64,000 nucleotides of DNA from Pseudobacteroides sp. (lineage in GTDB: Bacteria > Bacillota > Clostridia > Acetivibrionales > DSM-2933), in assembly GCF_036567765.1 (NCBI RefSeq), contig NZ_DATCTU010000095.1, positions 62,001 through 126,000 on the forward strand, read 5' to 3'. Position numbers and translations under genes: made by a program. How positions within the stretch are numbered: position 1 is the first letter of the stretch; every line of letters begins with the position of its first letter. Below are positions 46,544 through 55,122 of this stretch, piece after piece. The notes beneath the pieces are model-generated. The model did no database searches. It was not told the DNA's origin and was given only the letters and a program-made list of their open reading frames with translations.

Positions 46544-48077
46544 CGACCCTGCTATTGTTAGAGGTCTAAAGAATATAATTAACTGGGAAGAGTATGGGTT
46601 GAATATCCCTGAGACAGCATATAGCGGACTGGAGGCATGGAAACTTATTGAAAGCAGTACTCCCGATATACTCATTACCGATATTAAAATGCCTTGTATA
46701 GATGGGCTGGAGCTTATAAGGAGAGTTAAGCAAATAAAGCCTTGTACTCATTTTATAGTATTGAGCGGCTATGATGATTTTGAATATCTGAAGGAGTCAA
46801 TCAAGCTTGGCATTGAGAACTATATATTAAAACCTGTAAATGTAGAGGAATTGACATCAACTCTGTTAAATATACTTGAAAAGCTTCAAAACACCCGGGT
46901 AAGTCCCATTGATTTTGAGAGGGATAAGGATATAATAAGAAACAATGTCCTCTACCGACTTGTTACAGGTTCAATAAGTGAAGAGGAATTAAATGAAAGA
47001 CTGTTCCATCTTAACATCAAACTTAATGGACCTCTTACGGTTTGTGTATTTAGAGCTTTGGAGAGTAAGACATGGAAGACGATACCTGGCGATATTATGG
47101 CAAACATTGAAAAAATATGCACCAAAGTTATTGATAAGCATGAATTAGGGCCTACTTTTCGTTCTCCTGAGGGAAATATTCTGTTATTGATTTGCTGTAA
47201 TAAGGAGCTTCTTGAGCCACTTATGCTAAAAGATGTGCTTCTTGAGTGTATGATGGAGGTGAAAAATTCACACTGTATCAATCTTTTTATTACTGCGGGA
47301 AGCTATGAAAATAACTGGAGAATGCTTGAGAAAAGTTATAAAAAAGCGATAGAACTTCAGCAATATTCAATAATACTGCCTTTTGACAGTATACTAGACA
47401 GTGAAATCGAAAAAGATACTTCTAAAATACAAATAAGGGAAATACTTTCTTTTGATGAGTTGAAGAGGTTTATAGCTTCAAAAGATGTTGACGGACTACT
47501 ATCTTATATTGATGGCATATTCGTAAGGATAGGAAACTTGAAAGGCATTACGCCATACTTTGTTCAGAATACTTCGGTGGAAATACTTTTTTCCATAATA
47601 AACATAGTCATCAGTACTCCGGAGGGAAGCAATGTGCTGGATCAGGAATTGCATAGGCCTGTTTCGGATATTTTCAATCTACAAAGCCTGGAAGAAATAA
47701 TAGAGTTTACTAAGAACAAGGCTAAAAGTATTCTTCAACACCTTATATATAAGCAGAAAAACCTGCATCCAATCATAAAAAGGGCAATGAAGCATATAAA
47801 AACGAATTATTCCAAAGATATTTCCCTTAAGTGCCTGGCTCATGATTTCAATATCAATGCCAATTACTTAGGACGGCTTTTCAAGGAAGAGCTGGGAGTG
47901 TATTTTACCGATTATCTCAATACAATAAGAGTAGAAAAAGCTAAGGAGCTTCTGCTGAGCACAAACAAAAGCACAAGAGAGATTTCAATTGAGATTGGTT
48001 ATTCTGATCCAAATTATTTTTACAGCTTGTTTAAAAAATATACAGGTATTTCACCCTCTGAATTTAAAAATCAATAA
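46518..48077 (+). CDS. Response regulator, YesN family (receiver + AraC HTH)
   Basis: 519 residues. The receiver domain (1-~120) has the acidic pair DDD (9-11), phospho-acceptor Asp in ILITDIKMP (~55) and Lys in YILKPVN. A long middle region follows, and the C-terminal AraC-type double helix-turn-helix (~415-515) ends with EIGYSDPNYFYSLFKKYTGISPSEF. It starts inside the kinase gene with an AAAGGAGGAAATGG ribosome site. Likely controls sugar-uptake or polysaccharide-degradation genes; target genes are not evident here. Confidence 0.9.
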   Translation: MYKVFIVDDDPAIVRGLKNIINWEEYGLNIPETAYSGLEAWKLIESSTPDILITDIKMPCIDGLELIRRVKQIKPCTHFIVLSGYDDFEYLKESIKLGIENYILKPVNVEELTSTLLNILEKLQNTRVSPIDFERDKDIIRNNVLYRLVTGSISEEELNERLFHLNIKLNGPLTVCVFRALESKTWKTIPGDIMANIEKICTKVIDKHELGPTFRSPEGNILLLICCNKELLEPLMLKDVLLECMMEVKNSHCINLFITAGSYENNWRMLEKSYKKAIELQQYSIILPFDSILDSEIEKDTSKIQIREILSFDELKRFIASKDVDGLLSYIDGIFVRIGNLKGITPYFVQNTSVEILFSIINIVISTPEGSNVLDQELHRPVSDIFNLQSLEEIIEFTKNKAKSILQHLIYKQKNLHPIIKRAMKHIKTNYSKDISLKCLAHDFNINANYLGRLFKEELGVYFTDYLNTIRVEKAKELLLSTNKSTREISIEIGYSDPNYFYSLFKKYTGISPSEFKNQ

Positions 48078-48088
48078 AACTTAAAATG

Positions 48089-49591
48089 CTACTTTTTTAT
48101 CCTCTTTTCGAGAAGCCATGTATCAAGCTGATTCTGCTGCTGGGCCATCACTTTATCAAGGCCTGCCGCTTTGTATTTTTGAATAATTTTCGGCAGGTAT
48201 ATTTCAGGGTCAACAGCACCAACAAAGAGCGGTCCTTCGAATTCTTCGGTGACCTCGGTAATCTTCTCAATCTCGTTCTTAACAGGTTCAGGGTCAAAAT
48301 TAAATTCAAGTAGTGGCGAAATTATTGGTGAAGCATTAAAATTCTCAATATCCTTTGATATGTTTTTTGAATAAGAGGAAAGCGTATAAGAAAGCTTCAT
48401 GTTTCCAAATGTGCATGGCTCTATATGATATGAATTATCCAACAGCTTAATTGCGTTTTCTCCTGTTTTTTGGTAATGGATACCCTCTATTCCGTAAGCT
48501 ATCAAATTGAAGAGATACTTGTCTGTATTAAGCAGTTCCAGAAACATGACTGTCCTTCCAGGGTCCTGGGAAGTTGATGATATGGCGTGCATGAAGAATA
48601 CCGTATCCTTTTTTGTTATAAAAGGGCTACCTATGGGAACAACAGTAACATCATAACCCAGTTTTTCCTTCAGTTTGCTTTTTAAAAGTGGGTTATAGGA
48701 TACTGAACCAGCAAACCAGTTTCCTGCATTTTCAAAGTTACTGACATTTTTTAATGATGCTGCATCCTTTAAAATATACCCGGCTTTATACCACTTGTGC
48801 ATGAGTGACAAATAATTTTTAAATTCAGTAATCTCCATGGCATTAACAACCTTGTAGCCTGTCCTATTATCCAAATACAGACCGCTTGGCACCTGTTCCT
48901 CAACCCTTTCCATAGGCATAGAAAATGCATGACAGGAATAAGGATAAATGAGGTAGGGAACAACATCCTTTTCTTTTTCCTTAATTATTTTAAGCATAGG
49001 TTCAAGATCTTCTATTTTTTTAATATTGGACACATCAACCCCATACTTGTCCGTATATTTTTTATTTAAAGAAATTCCCCACTGATGTGCGAGATCCTGG
49101 TTTGCCGGAAGGGTATACAGTTTATCCTTAACCCGGGCCCCGTTAAGAAGTATTTGCGGAAGTGCATTCAATGTACCCTTACCGTACTTTTCAAGGAGAG
49201 GGTCAAGCTCAATAAAGGACCCCCTTAGGGCATTATGAGTGTAGCTGTTCATCCAGACCGATGTAAAGCAAATATCAAATTTCTCACCTGAGGAAATGGC
49301 CGATTTAAGCCTATTATCATAATCGGCTTCTGGAATCAATCTCATTTCCAGGGTTGCATTTATTCTTTTTATTAAATATTCATTGACTTTTTTAAGTACT
49401 AGCTGCATATCCTTTTGGGTTTTATGAGCATGATACCATATAATTTTGTAAGGTGGGAGTGACTTGCCGTTTTTATTACTTTCAGCCATCATAGCGTCTC
49501 TATTAAAATCAATACTGGAGGAGCTTCCTTTTATATTGAAGAATAACATAATTAAGATAAAAAATATTATTGCTTTTTTAGTATTCCTCAT
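48089..49591 (-). CDS. Extracellular solute-binding protein, family 1 (sugar-type)
   Basis: 500 residues with a signal peptide (1-~24, hydrophobic, no clear lipobox) and a family 1 binding-protein fold (ATLEMRLIPEADYDNRLKSA, GEKFDICFTS, YTLPANQDLAHQWGISLNK); the C-terminal half resembles the DUF3502-type end of clostridial oligosaccharide-binding proteins. No permease or ATPase gene is next to it. It converges with the YesN-type regulator (11 bases between stops). A role as ligand-sensing partner of the kinase or as an orphan binding protein is possible. Confidence 0.8.
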   Translation of the reverse strand: MRNTKKAIIFFILIMLFFNIKGSSSSIDFNRDAMMAESNKNGKSLPPYKIIWYHAHKTQKDMQLVLKKVNEYLIKRINATLEMRLIPEADYDNRLKSAISSGEKFDICFTSVWMNSYTHNALRGSFIELDPLLEKYGKGTLNALPQILLNGARVKDKLYTLPANQDLAHQWGISLNKKYTDKYGVDVSNIKKIEDLEPMLKIIKEKEKDVVPYLIYPYSCHAFSMPMERVEEQVPSGLYLDNRTGYKVVNAMEITEFKNYLSLMHKWYKAGYILKDAASLKNVSNFENAGNWFAGSVSYNPLLKSKLKEKLGYDVTVVPIGSPFITKKDTVFFMHAISSTSQDPGRTVMFLELLNTDKYLFNLIAYGIEGIHYQKTGENAIKLLDNSYHIEPCTFGNMKLSYTLSSYSKNISKDIENFNASPIISPLLEFNFDPEPVKNEIEKITEVTEEFEGPLFVGAVDPEIYLPKIIQKYKAAGLDKVMAQQQNQLDTWLLEKRIKK

Positions 49592-49623
49592 GCAATACCC
49601 TCCGTAATTTCCTTAACATAAAT

Positions 49624-49667
49624 AAAAACCTGCACACCTTGAATGTATCAAAATGGGCAGGTTTTTT
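49624..49667 (-). terminator. Terminator after the CotH-dockerin gene
   Basis: AAAAACCTGC pairs with GCAGGTTTTT across a 23-base loop, with T-rich flanks on both sides. It sits 45-90 bases after the minus-strand stop at 49712. Confidence 0.7.
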
Positions 49668-49711
49668 CAACTCTATTGGATTTATTTTTTTATTTATTTC
49701 ATAGATTGGTA

Positions 49712-51697
49712 TTAGTCGCTGACTGTTTTATTGAAATTTAAAGCAATAATAACTGCATCAGCCATATTTATTGAACCATCATTGTTCAAATCACAAGAAG
49801 CTTTATAATTGCCGTCTCCTACAACTGAATTGAATATAGCTGCCATAAGAACCACATCAGACATGTTAACAGCACCATTTCTGTCTATGTCACCTATAAG
49901 TACTTCGGTTGCAGATTTCTTTATAAGACTTAAGTTATCAAAGGTAACAACTGTACCGTTAAAAGTGTCGCTGCCAAGGCTAAATGCAAGAGCACAGTTA
50001 GAGTCATCTACTTGGACTGTAAACTTAGCTTCGTAATGTTGAGGCTCATTAGTGATGTTTAAATTACCTAAATGAAGTGGTGACCAAGGTGCATGATTTA
50101 GTTGAACAGCGAATGGAAGCAATCGTCCATCGGTACATTTGTAATCGAATGAAAGTACATATTCTGCTCCCTTTTCCAGCATAAAACCTGAGGCAATCGC
50201 CTGGGTAGCCCAACTTTCTGAACCCCCGTTTTGAACTGCCACAGCAATTCCTGTGTCGGGTAAAATTTCATAGGTCATTTCGTTTCCAAATGCAAGAATT
50301 GAACTTAATTCCAGTAAATTGGACTTGGCAGATAATTCTTTGCCGTCTTCCTTTACAAATATTCCATTTATAAAATCTTCATTATTAAAATGGTCTTTTA
50401 GCCAGCTTACACGCTTGGACAGCCAATTGCTAAGATACATGTAATGGTCTTTATATGTTGGAAGTTTAACTATTTCCTCTGGTGAGATGTTTGTCTGCTT
50501 TCCTAAAATGTTCCACTTATCAAAATTTCTGCAATAAGACTTATAATTGGATTGGGCTTCTGTAATAACTATATTTGGCAGGTCATTTAATTCGTTTTGA
50601 AGTTCATTCCAGCGTTCTTTTACTAATTTGCGGAACCAATTATTTGAAAGTGCATTGCAAAACCATGGATTTGAGTTTGCATTTACATTTAAGACAGTAT
50701 ATGGGCTAAATCCTGCCCATGAGTCAAATCCCTTTACACAGTTTGCATTCCCCATAGCCAGATCAAAATCCCACATAGGGCCAAAGCAAAGTTTTCCGTT
50801 AACATCTTTATACATATAGAAGCTGTCCCAGCCGGCATCAACATTTTTTACAATTTCATTGCCAATGTATATATCAACTAATGAGTCAAGGTCAATATAC
50901 TTTTTTACATTCTCCTGATCGCCATTTTTTAATGCGTTATACGATTCCTTAATGTAATTGGATATGTAATTAATCTGCTGGCCTTTTATTGCTGCAGTTT
51001 CAGACAATTCACTTTTTATTACATAGCTTGCTGTATCAACGTCAAACTTATTTTCCCCCTCATATCTGGACATTTCAACTAAATAACCGTTGTTTTCGAC
51101 TTCATCAGGTGCTTCTTCGATTGCTACACGATTTTTATTAACGTTATTGTCCTCACATAGCAGATAAACACCTTGATATTCACCGTTAAGATATAATTCT
51201 ATAGAGCGGCAGTTCGGCGAATAAGACATACCGGTAAGTTTCTCTGCAAAACTATATGCTGTAAGATTTCTTAAAAGAGAATGGTCGGAATGATTAGCTA
51301 TTAAAAGCCAAGGCTTTCCTTTACCGTCGCCAATACCTAATAAGTTTTGTTTTTCTTCAAATTTCATTTTATAGCTTTTCTTTTCTGCGTACATGGAACT
51401 GCTGCCGCGGAGTTTTACCAATGTAGCCATATCAGTCATTTCATAAATACCTTTGTCATTAATTATGCTGATTTTTGCATCAGCATATACTTCATCAGAA
51501 CTGATTTGGCCTCCGGAATTGGTGTTTATTGTAAGTATTGGCATTTCAAGCTGATTATATTCAGTATTTAATGAAGCCACTGTGGTATTTCCTGTTTCTG
51601 ACGCATACACTTTTTCTTTACATTCCCATCCAAACATACTTATAGCTAAAACCATAACCGTTAATGATATTGTTAAAGCGGGTATTTTTACTTTCAT
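49712..51697 (-). CDS. CotH-kinase-domain cellulosomal protein with carbohydrate-binding-like module and dockerin
   Basis: 661 residues: signal peptide (~1-30), CotH domain (~70-430; LRGSSSMYAEKKSYKMKF, GEYQGVYLL, and the metal-binding MWDFDLAMGN), a CBM4/9-like beta-sandwich (~450-590) and a C-terminal dockerin (~600-661) with two loops (DIDRNGAVNMSDVV and DLNNDGSINMADAV). CotH proteins are protein kinases in spore coats; related dockerin-bearing CotH proteins occur in clostridial cellulosomes with unclear function. Unlike the two hydrolases here, its dockerin has no X-module. MITE-like element 1 lies just upstream of the start. Confidence 0.88.
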   Translation of the reverse strand: MKVKIPALTISLTVMVLAISMFGWECKEKVYASETGNTTVASLNTEYNQLEMPILTINTNSGGQISSDEVYADAKISIINDKGIYEMTDMATLVKLRGSSSMYAEKKSYKMKFEEKQNLLGIGDGKGKPWLLIANHSDHSLLRNLTAYSFAEKLTGMSYSPNCRSIELYLNGEYQGVYLLCEDNNVNKNRVAIEEAPDEVENNGYLVEMSRYEGENKFDVDTASYVIKSELSETAAIKGQQINYISNYIKESYNALKNGDQENVKKYIDLDSLVDIYIGNEIVKNVDAGWDSFYMYKDVNGKLCFGPMWDFDLAMGNANCVKGFDSWAGFSPYTVLNVNANSNPWFCNALSNNWFRKLVKERWNELQNELNDLPNIVITEAQSNYKSYCRNFDKWNILGKQTNISPEEIVKLPTYKDHYMYLSNWLSKRVSWLKDHFNNEDFINGIFVKEDGKELSAKSNLLELSSILAFGNEMTYEILPDTGIAVAVQNGGSESWATQAIASGFMLEKGAEYVLSFDYKCTDGRLLPFAVQLNHAPWSPLHLGNLNITNEPQHYEAKFTVQVDDSNCALAFSLGSDTFNGTVVTFDNLSLIKKSATEVLIGDIDRNGAVNMSDVVLMAAIFNSVVGDGNYKASCDLNNDGSINMADAVIIALNFNKTVSD

Positions 51698-51723
51698 AGC
51701 TATAATCCTCCTATTCTAAGCTT

Positions 51724-51832
51724 ATTAAGGAATGATTAAAGAATTACTTCCCCTTGCGAGTGTGAGTTCACGAAATTAAGTGGACTCGAAAACGAGCATA
51801 TAGGGGGAAGTTATTTCTTTAACATGCCTAAC
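51724..51832. mobile_element. MITE-like element, copy 1 (~109 bp, terminal inverted repeats)
   Basis: The left end TTAAGGAATGATTAAAGAAT and the inverted right end TTAGGCATGTTAAAGAAATA, both continuing into ACTTCCCC, form imperfect ~28-bp terminal inverted repeats. Inside are GTGAGTTCAC and GGACTCGAAAACGAG. A second copy with the same plan lies at 55542-55646. No transposase is encoded, so it would be non-autonomous; a structured RNA is the alternative. Confidence 0.6.
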
Positions 51833-51987
51833 GATTTTGCCCGGGCATTTTATAACACGAACTTTACGCTTCTAAATATAACATTTAAATACATATATGG
51901 ATACTTGAATAATTATAAATTTACTTTAAAAAAAATACATTTTCTTAAATATCTTTAATGATAAAAAATTTGAACATTAGGTCTTGT

Positions 51988-52031
51988 TTGGTAATTTTCC
52001 TATGTGCTTAATATGTTTTTACAGCAGAATT
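51988..52031. repeat. 44-bp repeat, copy R2
   Basis: Matches 44468-44511 at 42 of 44 positions, including the last seven codons of the AraC remnant (minus strand). Copy R2 lies immediately upstream of the -35 box of the DUF2325 gene. Confidence 0.85.
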
Positions 52032-52034
52032 CAA

Positions 52035-52104
52035 TTGACAAATGTTACTAAATATATTAGAATTATATCATAGTATTCCAATACACTTAATATACTTTAG
52101 CATC
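52035..52104 (+). promoter_or_regulatory. Promoter and operator-like box of the DUF2325 gene
   Basis: Plus strand TTGACA (52035-52040), 17 bases, TAGAAT (52058-52063), then TAGTATTCCAATACACTTAA..., an inverse version of the ATAGGAAT box. The ATG at 52139 is about 70 bases downstream. Confidence 0.7.
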
Positions 52105-52138
52105 ATTTGTTAATGATAAAAAATTAGGATGTGATAAT

Positions 52139-52408
52139 ATGAACATAACAATTTTTGGTGGTGATAATATTGAAAGAATTAATTGCAGTCTTTGTAAAAG
52201 AGGCTTCTGCATCATAAAACATATAAGTGGACGAAAAAGCAATCATAAATGTGTAGAAATTCCTCAAAATTCAGATTTAGTAGTTGTTTTTATTGATTAT
52301 ATCAACCACAGTCTGTGTGCACATATAAAAAAAGAAGCCCAAAAATTAGGCATCAAGACTATTTTCTCAAAAAGATCATGGTCTTCTTTGCAATCGTTAA
52401 TATCTTAG
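52139..52408 (+). CDS. DUF2325-like small protein
   Basis: 89 residues. The pattern ITIFGGDNIERINCSLCKRGF, then DLVVVFIDYINHSLCAHIKKEAQKLGIKTIF and a terminal Ser-rich helix, matches DUF2325 proteins (Rossmann-like; GG near the start, a DhhSH-type motif in the middle). Two Cys pairs are visible (CSLCKRGFC). Function is unknown. Its promoter has the same architecture as the nitrogenase-like and sulfur genes, so it probably belongs to their regulon. It overlaps the Nudix gene tail-to-tail by 4 bases. Confidence 0.7.
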   Translation: MNITIFGGDNIERINCSLCKRGFCIIKHISGRKSNHKCVEIPQNSDLVVVFIDYINHSLCAHIKKEAQKLGIKTIFSKRSWSSLQSLIS

Positions 52409-52932
52409 AGATTTTGTATCAGAGTATAATTATTTTTCATGCTCAAAAAGGCTAAAATAGTTTTTGCATCAAGCATATCACCATTTTTAATGTTGTTATG
52501 CAATTCGTCAAATCCCATCCAGACTAAATCATAAACATCCTCATCCTCAATCTCAGCACATTGGGCCTCATCCTTCAAAACATTTATATGATAGATCTTC
52601 ATTAAACTGTTTGAAAACCCCATCATAGGCTTATATGATACAAGGTGCTTTATTGATTCAGGCTTTACGATTAGTCCTGTTTCTTCTTTAAGCTCACGGA
52701 TTAGACATGTTATTTCATCTTCATTATCTATATCCAAAGATCCTGCTGGAATTTCCAGGGTTTCTTCCATAAGTGCCGGACGAAATTGCTTAACCAGCAA
52801 AATCTCGTTATACTGATTAACAATAATTGCAGCCACTGCATTATAGTCATTTAATATATCATACTCTCTATCACCCACTTTACGTTTGTAAACCTTTAGC
52901 CAACCGTCATAAGCCAGTTTATCGCCCATCAT
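52405..52932 (-). CDS. Nudix hydrolase (ADP-ribose pyrophosphatase-like)
   Basis: 175 residues with a Nudix box (GSLDIDNEDEITCLIRELKEET; one residue longer than the standard spacing between the Gly and the first Glu) and the IPAG entry typical of ADP-ribose/ADP-sugar pyrophosphatases. It would hydrolyse a nucleoside-diphosphate-linked compound in the cytoplasm. Leader E5 lies 35 bases upstream, linking it to the sulfur/nitrogenase-like regulon; a reason for this is not apparent. Confidence 0.85.
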   Translation of the reverse strand: MMGDKLAYDGWLKVYKRKVGDREYDILNDYNAVAAIIVNQYNEILLVKQFRPALMEETLEIPAGSLDIDNEDEITCLIRELKEETGLIVKPESIKHLVSYKPMMGFSNSLMKIYHINVLKDEAQCAEIEDEDVYDLVWMGFDELHNNIKNGDMLDAKTILAFLSMKNNYTLIQNL

Positions 52933-52966
52933 ATTTATTTCCTTTCAAATTTAAAGCTCAATAAAA

Positions 52967-53019
52967 ACAAAAAGGCCGCATTCCTTTAAGGAACACAGCC
53001 TCTAGTTTTCTAGTCAGCA
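52967..53019 (-). promoter_or_regulatory. Conserved hairpin-terminator leader, copy E5 (Nudix gene)
   Basis: Minus strand: GCTGACTAG-AAAA-CTAG, then AGGCTGTGTTCCTTAAAGGA, closing ATGCGGCCTTTTT. No strong promoter is visible between it and the yezD-like gene upstream, so it may be an intra-operon attenuator. Confidence 0.78.
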
Positions 53020-53082
53020 TATATAAACCATATGTTTTGCAATTATTATTTATATTTCAAAATATAGTAAAACACAAAGCAA

Positions 53083-53247
53083 CTATTTTAATTTGATTTT
53101 TTCATTTTTTTCAATCTGAACAACCTTGCCTTCTTGTATGAACAAAGTCACAGAACCATATTGAATACTTTCAACATAACTTAACAGTTTTTTTAAGTTC
53201 TCCTCGGATATTTGAGTTTTCTTTATTGCTTCGTCTATTGCCATCAT
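53083..53247 (-). CDS. YezD-family small protein (DUF2292)
   Basis: A 54-residue protein. The ribosome site GAGGG is 8 bases upstream of the ATG. The C-terminal half has the DUF2292 signature (IQYGSVTLFIQEGKVVQIEK). In Bacillus and relatives such proteins are encoded with sulfur assimilation genes; their function is unknown. A second paralogue lies just upstream at 53334. Confidence 0.8.
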   Translation of the reverse strand: MMAIDEAIKKTQISEENLKKLLSYVESIQYGSVTLFIQEGKVVQIEKNEKIKLK

Positions 53248-53287
53248 CCATCACACCCTCTATAAATTTGGCTATATCAAAAGTGTT

Positions 53288-53316
53288 ACTATTCTTACAG
53301 TTAATGCAAGAATAAT
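53288..53316 (-). promoter_or_regulatory. Palindromic operator-like site before yezD-like gene 1
   Basis: ATTCTTACAGTTAATGCAAGAAT is an imperfect palindrome (ATTCTT...AAGAAT) about 45 bases before the start codon. A TTGTCA box lies upstream, but the matching -10 is poor. Confidence 0.4.
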
Positions 53317-53333
53317 AACTTTAATTGACAAAA

Positions 53334-53525
53334 TTAAAAACCGCTGCTTTTTAAAAACATTACATCATTTTCCAAAGTTATTTTTTCATTCAAATTAACC
53401 TGTATTACAGTATTATCTTGCTTGATTATTGTAACTGAGCCATTTTGAATATCTCCAACTGCTCTTACAATAATTGTACTTAAAGAAATTTTTTCAAATT
53501 GTTTACGCCTTCTAAGATTATTCAT
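53334..53525 (-). CDS. YezD-like small protein, second paralogue (DUF2292-like)
   Basis: 63 residues with a strong SD (GGAGGGG). The segment QNGSVTIIKQDNTVIQVNLN corresponds to the DUF2292 core, but Tyr is replaced by Asn and the N-terminus is basic (NNLRRRKQFEK). It has its own ATAGGAAA-type box (53564-53591). Role unknown; the tandem pair next to cysteine synthase supports a sulfur connection. Confidence 0.65.
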   Translation of the reverse strand: MNNLRRRKQFEKISLSTIIVRAVGDIQNGSVTIIKQDNTVIQVNLNEKITLENDVMFLKSSGF

Positions 53526-53563
53526 ATGAACCCCTCCATATTAATCAAGTTAGATAGATTATA

Positions 53564-53591
53564 TTTTCCTATTATTCATATTGTTTTAGTA
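53564..53591 (-). promoter_or_regulatory. Operator-like box before yezD-like gene 2
   Basis: Minus strand TACTAAAACAATATGAATAA followed by TAGGAAAA. It matches the TAAAAC...ATAGGAA pattern seen at the other regulon promoters; TATAAT overlaps its downstream edge. Confidence 0.55.
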
Positions 53592-53610
53592 GGTTTTGCG
53601 TTTTAATTTA

Positions 53611-53628
53611 AGGGGGATAATTCCCCCT
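53611..53628 (-). terminator. Short hairpin after cysK, possible weak terminator
   Basis: AGGGGGA pairs with TCCCCCT around a 4-base loop, 50 bases after the cysteine synthase stop. There is no T-run on the minus strand, so read-through into the yezD-like genes is likely. Confidence 0.35.
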
Positions 53629-53679
53629 AAGCTTTATGAAAAGTGTTATTAAGCCAGGTATTTGGTAAAAATATATCTA

Positions 53680-54612
53680 TTAGTCCTGGAAAAGAACTGT
53701 AGAAAGATACCTTTCCCCTGTGTCCGGCAAAACAACAACGATTGATTTTCCCTTATTTTCAGGCCTCTTTGCAATTTGAGTAGCTGCAAACACTGCTGCA
53801 CCTGAAGATATTCCCACCAAAAGGCCTTCCGACTTTGCCAGTTTTCTGGCAGTCTCAAAGGCTTCTTCATTTTTAACCTTATATATTTCATCAATTATTG
53901 ATTTATTTAGAATATCGGGTACAAATCCGGGGCCAATACCTTGTATTTTATGAGGTCCTGGACTGCCGCCTGACAAGACAGGAGAATCGTTGGGCTCAAC
54001 TGCTATTATCTTAACATCAAACTTTCTTTCCTTCAGAATCTCTCCTACACCTGTAATGGTTCCCCCAGTTCCAATACCTGAAACGAATATGTCAACCTGC
54101 CCTTCAGTATCTCTCAATATTTCTTCTGCTGTAGTTCTTCTATGTATTTCAGGATTTGCAGGATTTTTAAATTGATTTGGCAAAAAGGAATTTGGCGTTT
54201 GTGCTGCAATCTCTTCAGCTTTGCGGATTGCACCTTTCATTCCCTCAGACCCTGGTGTCAAAACCAATTCAGCCCCAAGTGCTTTTAAGAGATTTCTTCT
54301 TTCTATACTAAATGTGTCCGGTAAAGTTATTATAAGCTTATATCCCTTTGCAGCTGCAACAAACGCAAGTGCAATACCTGTATTCCCGCTGGTTGGCTCA
54401 ATTATAACCGAGTCCTTATTAATAATACCTTTATCCTCAGCATCTTTTATCATGGAATAACCTATTCTGTCCTTTACACTGGATGCAGGATTAAAGTATT
54501 CAAGCTTCGCTATTAGCTTAGCTTCTAAATTGTGAGCTTTTGCATAACTTGCTAATTCCAACAGAGGTGTATTTCCAATCAAATCTGTTAAATTCTTAGC
54601 TATTTTTGACAT
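53680..54612 (-). CDS. cysK: Cysteine synthase A (O-acetylserine sulfhydrylase)
   Basis: 310 residues from the ATG at 54612 (GGAGGGG upstream; an upstream extension is possible but lacks a ribosome site). PLP lysine 47 sits in [11 protein letters not shown]; the substrate loop [11 protein letters not shown] and the phosphate-binding [10 protein letters not shown] are present. It makes L-cysteine from O-acetylserine and sulfide in the cytoplasm. The promoter has the TTGACA-17-TAAAAT architecture with the operator box, but no hairpin leader. An Rrf2-type regulator remnant lies directly upstream, so this was probably a regulator-cysK pair as in other Firmicutes. Confidence 0.95.
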   Translation of the reverse strand: MSKIAKNLTDLIGNTPLLELASYAKAHNLEAKLIAKLEYFNPASSVKDRIGYSMIKDAEDKGIINKDSVIIEPTSGNTGIALAFVAAAKGYKLIITLPDTFSIERRNLLKALGAELVLTPGSEGMKGAIRKAEEIAAQTPNSFLPNQFKNPANPEIHRRTTAEEILRDTEGQVDIFVSGIGTGGTITGVGEILKERKFDVKIIAVEPNDSPVLSGGSPGPHKIQGIGPGFVPDILNKSIIDEIYKVKNEEAFETARKLAKSEGLLVGISSGAAVFAATQIAKRPENKGKSIVVVLPDTGERYLSTVLFQD

Positions 54613-54634
54613 TAGATCCCCTCCACCTAATTTT

Positions 54635-54696
54635 ATTCCCACTATTCTTATATGTTTAATTGATTTTATTTTATTATATATTCTAAAATATGTCAA
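54635..54696 (-). promoter_or_regulatory. Promoter and operator of cysK
   Basis: Minus strand TTGACA (54691-54696), 17 bases, TAAAAT (54668-54673), then ATCAATTAAACATATAAGAA and TAGTGGGAAT. It sits right after the end of the Rrf2 remnant. Confidence 0.78.
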
Positions 54697-54711
54697 TACA
54701 ATAAAAAAATA

Positions 54712-55094
54712 TTATTGTTTAAACATATCGGAATAGTAGCATTTATATAATGATATGTCATATAAAAAAAACATTAGACTCTCTTTAATATTTTTTTCCG
54801 AATAATTTTTATAATCATTGACAAGGTCTTCCAGAGTAATTGAGTCAACAATCTTATTTATACTCTCATTGATTTTATCCCATACATTTTGCTTAATACA
54901 ATACTTTATACTATGCTTAAACTCTATACTATCGTCACTACCTTCTTAAGTACTGAGAACACCTGCTCAAGATAATTGCCTGAAACATTTTGCCTTTTTG
55001 CTATGCTGTATAATGCCACATGGTCATTATGGGAATTAATTGCCAGATCAACCATTGCTCTTAGACCATATCTTCCTTTTGTTGATAATTTCAT
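54712..55094 (-). pseudogene. Rrf2-family (CymR/IscR-type) regulator with internal deletion
   Basis: From an ATG at 55094 with SD AAGGAAGG the frame reads MKLSTKGRYGLRAMVDLAIN, then HNDHVALYSIAKRQNVSGNY and LEQVFSVLKK, the classic Rrf2 helix-turn-helix. It then shifts frame and stops at 54924. In the next frame the C-terminal part continues (NVWDKINESINKIVDSITLE, then DLVNDY) to 54712. The wing and middle (~55 residues, including the usual Cys region) are missing. Intact proteins have ~150 residues. In Firmicutes such a gene beside cysK is usually CymR, the cysteine repressor. If it no longer works, its regulon may be controlled by another copy elsewhere. Confidence 0.85.
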
Positions 55095-55122
55095 AAACTT
55101 AGCCTTCCTTGTATATATTTAA

